Shown here: positions 62,928-64,000 of the stretch, one piece after another
Numbering within the stretch: position 1 is the stretch's first letter
Layout of the letters: every line of letters begins with the position of its first letter
NCBI GenBank assembly: GCA_947566645.1
Contig: CANOKL010000006.1
Coordinates: forward strand, 1 to 64,000
DNA: 64,000 nt
Reading direction: 5' to 3'
Source of the DNA: an uncultured Lachnospiraceae bacterium
GTDB taxonomy: Bacteria > Bacillota > Clostridia > Lachnospirales > Lachnospiraceae
Notes under the pieces: model-generated
What the model was told of the DNA's origin: nothing
Databases searched by the model: none
What the model saw: the letters and a program-made list of their open reading frames with translations, nothing else
Program-made: the position numbers and the translations under genes

Positions 62928-64000
62928 TTATCCCCTGAGTGCTAACAGCCATGCCGTGACATGGATTGCCTGTTGGAATTTCCCCTCAGCAATCAGGGCT
63001 TCGATCTCCTGTGCAGTATACTTTCCGGCATTCAGGAATTCCGTTTCATCCAGTGACTGTCCGGACACTCTCCTGCAGTTCTTCGCCGCAAAAAGATACG
63101 CATAATTATCTGCTATGGTCGCATTGGAGGGTACTGTGAGCAAATGCTTCCATTCACTGGATTCGTATCCCGTTTCCTCTAAAAGCTCCCTCTTTGCTGC
63201 TTCCAACGCATCCTCCGCAGGCAAATCATCTGCCCCTCCATATTCCCTGCCGTCTTTCCTCTCAATCCCTCCTGCCGGGAACTCCGTCGTAACCTCTTTG
63301 ATCCCCTGCCGGAACTGACGGACACACAGATAATTCCCCTCTTCATCTGAAGCCACGATCACAACATAATCCCTCCGGCTGTAGCTGTAATAGGGTTCAA
63401 ATACACTGCCATCTGGAAACCGGTATGCAGATCTTCTGAAATCAATCCATTCATCCTGGACGATATGCTCCGTGCTGACTTCTTCCCAGGCGAGGGGATT
63501 TTGTTCTTCTTTCTCTTTCCCTTTCTGTTCTCCCTTCTTTTCCCCACTGCCTTTCTTTGCTCCGCTATCTTTCTTTGCCTTGCTGCCTTTCTTTGCCATG
63601 CTGTTCTTCTTTGTCCCGCTGTCTCTCATTGCTCCATTGTCTCTCATTGCTCCGCTGTCTTCCCCGCCGTCTTGCTTTGCTCCGCTCTCTCTCGTTGTCG
63701 TGTCAGGTTTCACATCTTCCACATATCCAAACCCGTGTCCTTCACACCATCTGACCGCAGCTTCACGATAAGCTTTATCCTGATAGTCATACCAGCTTTG
63801 TTCAATCCCGTACCGGTTAATGGCATCCTTGAATCTCCGGAATGCTCCCCTGCCCCTGATTGCATCTTCCAGAGTGTCCTGAATCTGTCCCCCGGGCAGG
63901 CTCCATATAAAGTGTTCCATGATACTGTACTCGTTAATGTCAAACTGGGAGGGCAGACCGAAGAAACGGACATTCCACTCCTCTTCGATCAGCTCGGAAA
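62928..64000 (-). CDS. UPF0158-NUDIX hydrolase fusion, 5' end beyond the window
   Basis: The frame is open to the window edge; at least 356 codons are present. The first 80 or so residues (FDINEYSIMEHFI, GRGAFRRFKDAINRYGIEQSWYDYQD) match UPF0158. A repetitive Lys/Ser/Gly linker follows (KKGSKAKKDSGAKKGSGEKK, from 63540-63690). A NUDIX domain resembling ADP-ribose pyrophosphatase comes last, with FPAGGIE and AAKRELLEETGY. A 17-residue insertion precedes the helix of the NUDIX box. This fusion is unusual; substrate unknown. Confidence 0.8.
   Translation of the reverse strand, partial: SELIEEEWNVRFFGLPSQFDINEYSIMEHFIWSLPGGQIQDTLEDAIRGRGAFRRFKDAINRYGIEQSWYDYQDKAYREAAVRWCEGHGFGYVEDVKPDTTTRESGAKQDGGEDSGAMRDNGAMRDSGTKKNSMAKKGSKAKKDSGAKKGSGEKKGEQKGKEKEEQNPLAWEEVSTEHIVQDEWIDFRRSAYRFPDGSVFEPYYSYSRRDYVVIVASDEEGNYLCVRQFRQGIKEVTTEFPAGGIERKDGREYGGADDLPAEDALEAAKRELLEETGYESSEWKHLLTVPSNATIADNYAYLFAAKNCRRVSGQSLDETEFLNAGKYTAQEIEALIAEGKFQQAIHVTAWLLALRG

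Overview
The window reads as a chromosomal segment of a gut-type Clostridia, most likely a Lachnospiraceae member. The reasons are the pyrH-frr-uppS-cdsA-dxr-rseP order, a T-box in front of trpEGD, a YesMN-controlled sugar locus with FIVAR/Big2 surface proteins, lantibiotic-immunity ABC genes, and several AAA-ATPase/PD-(D/E)XK proteins. Nothing looks like a phage, plasmid or integrative element. The window is instead peppered with short palindromic repeats.

Layout. 0.1-0.8 kb: thymidylate kinase. 0.9-5.9 kb: a CprRK/LanRK-type two-component system divergent from a LanFEG-type immunity transporter, with a candidate direct-repeat operator between them. 5.9-7.3 kb: an XRE/HipA-like kinase pair. 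7.3-25 kb: a carbohydrate locus on the minus strand. It holds a 2149-aa secreted GH39-like enzyme, a GH36 alpha-galactosidase, a MalFG-type ABC transporter, two solute-binding proteins, a YesL homologue and the YesMN regulators. The transporter's MalF-type permease and its proximal binding protein each carry one in-frame TAG. Three promoters here share an element just upstream of the -10, suggesting a YesN regulon.

25-33 kb: a secreted beta-propeller-like protein, a flavoprotein, then the translation/isoprenoid/envelope operon pyrH-frr-uppS-cdsA-dxr-rseP. 33-42 kb: a Schlafen/AlbA_2-type protein with two internal tandem-repeat arrays and a damaged 5' end, a zinc-ribbon/VWA protein, a cell-wall amidase, a VanW protein and the first AAA-ATPase/nuclease. 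42-47 kb: trpEGD behind a tryptophan T-box, then argD behind a leader with an intrinsic terminator. 47-53 kb: a tRNA-Ile-like gene, a DIP1984-family protein, an XRE regulator, a nuclease-less AAA-ATPase paralogue, ribosomal protein L25 and a third AAA/nuclease. 53-56 kb: a TPP-riboswitch-controlled thiamine-precursor transporter. 56-64 kb: a GNAT, a 2002-aa DUF4011-type helicase/nuclease, and a 5'-incomplete UPF0158-NUDIX fusion.

The strongest unexplained signals are: (i) several families of dispersed palindromes that sit at gene ends and repeatedly supply or abut stop codons; (ii) one 26-bp module inserted into two unrelated palindromes; (iii) two amber codons in adjacent genes of one sugar transporter; (iv) a shared YesN-type promoter element at fixed spacing; and (v) in-frame low-complexity or tandem-repeat insertions in otherwise ordinary proteins.
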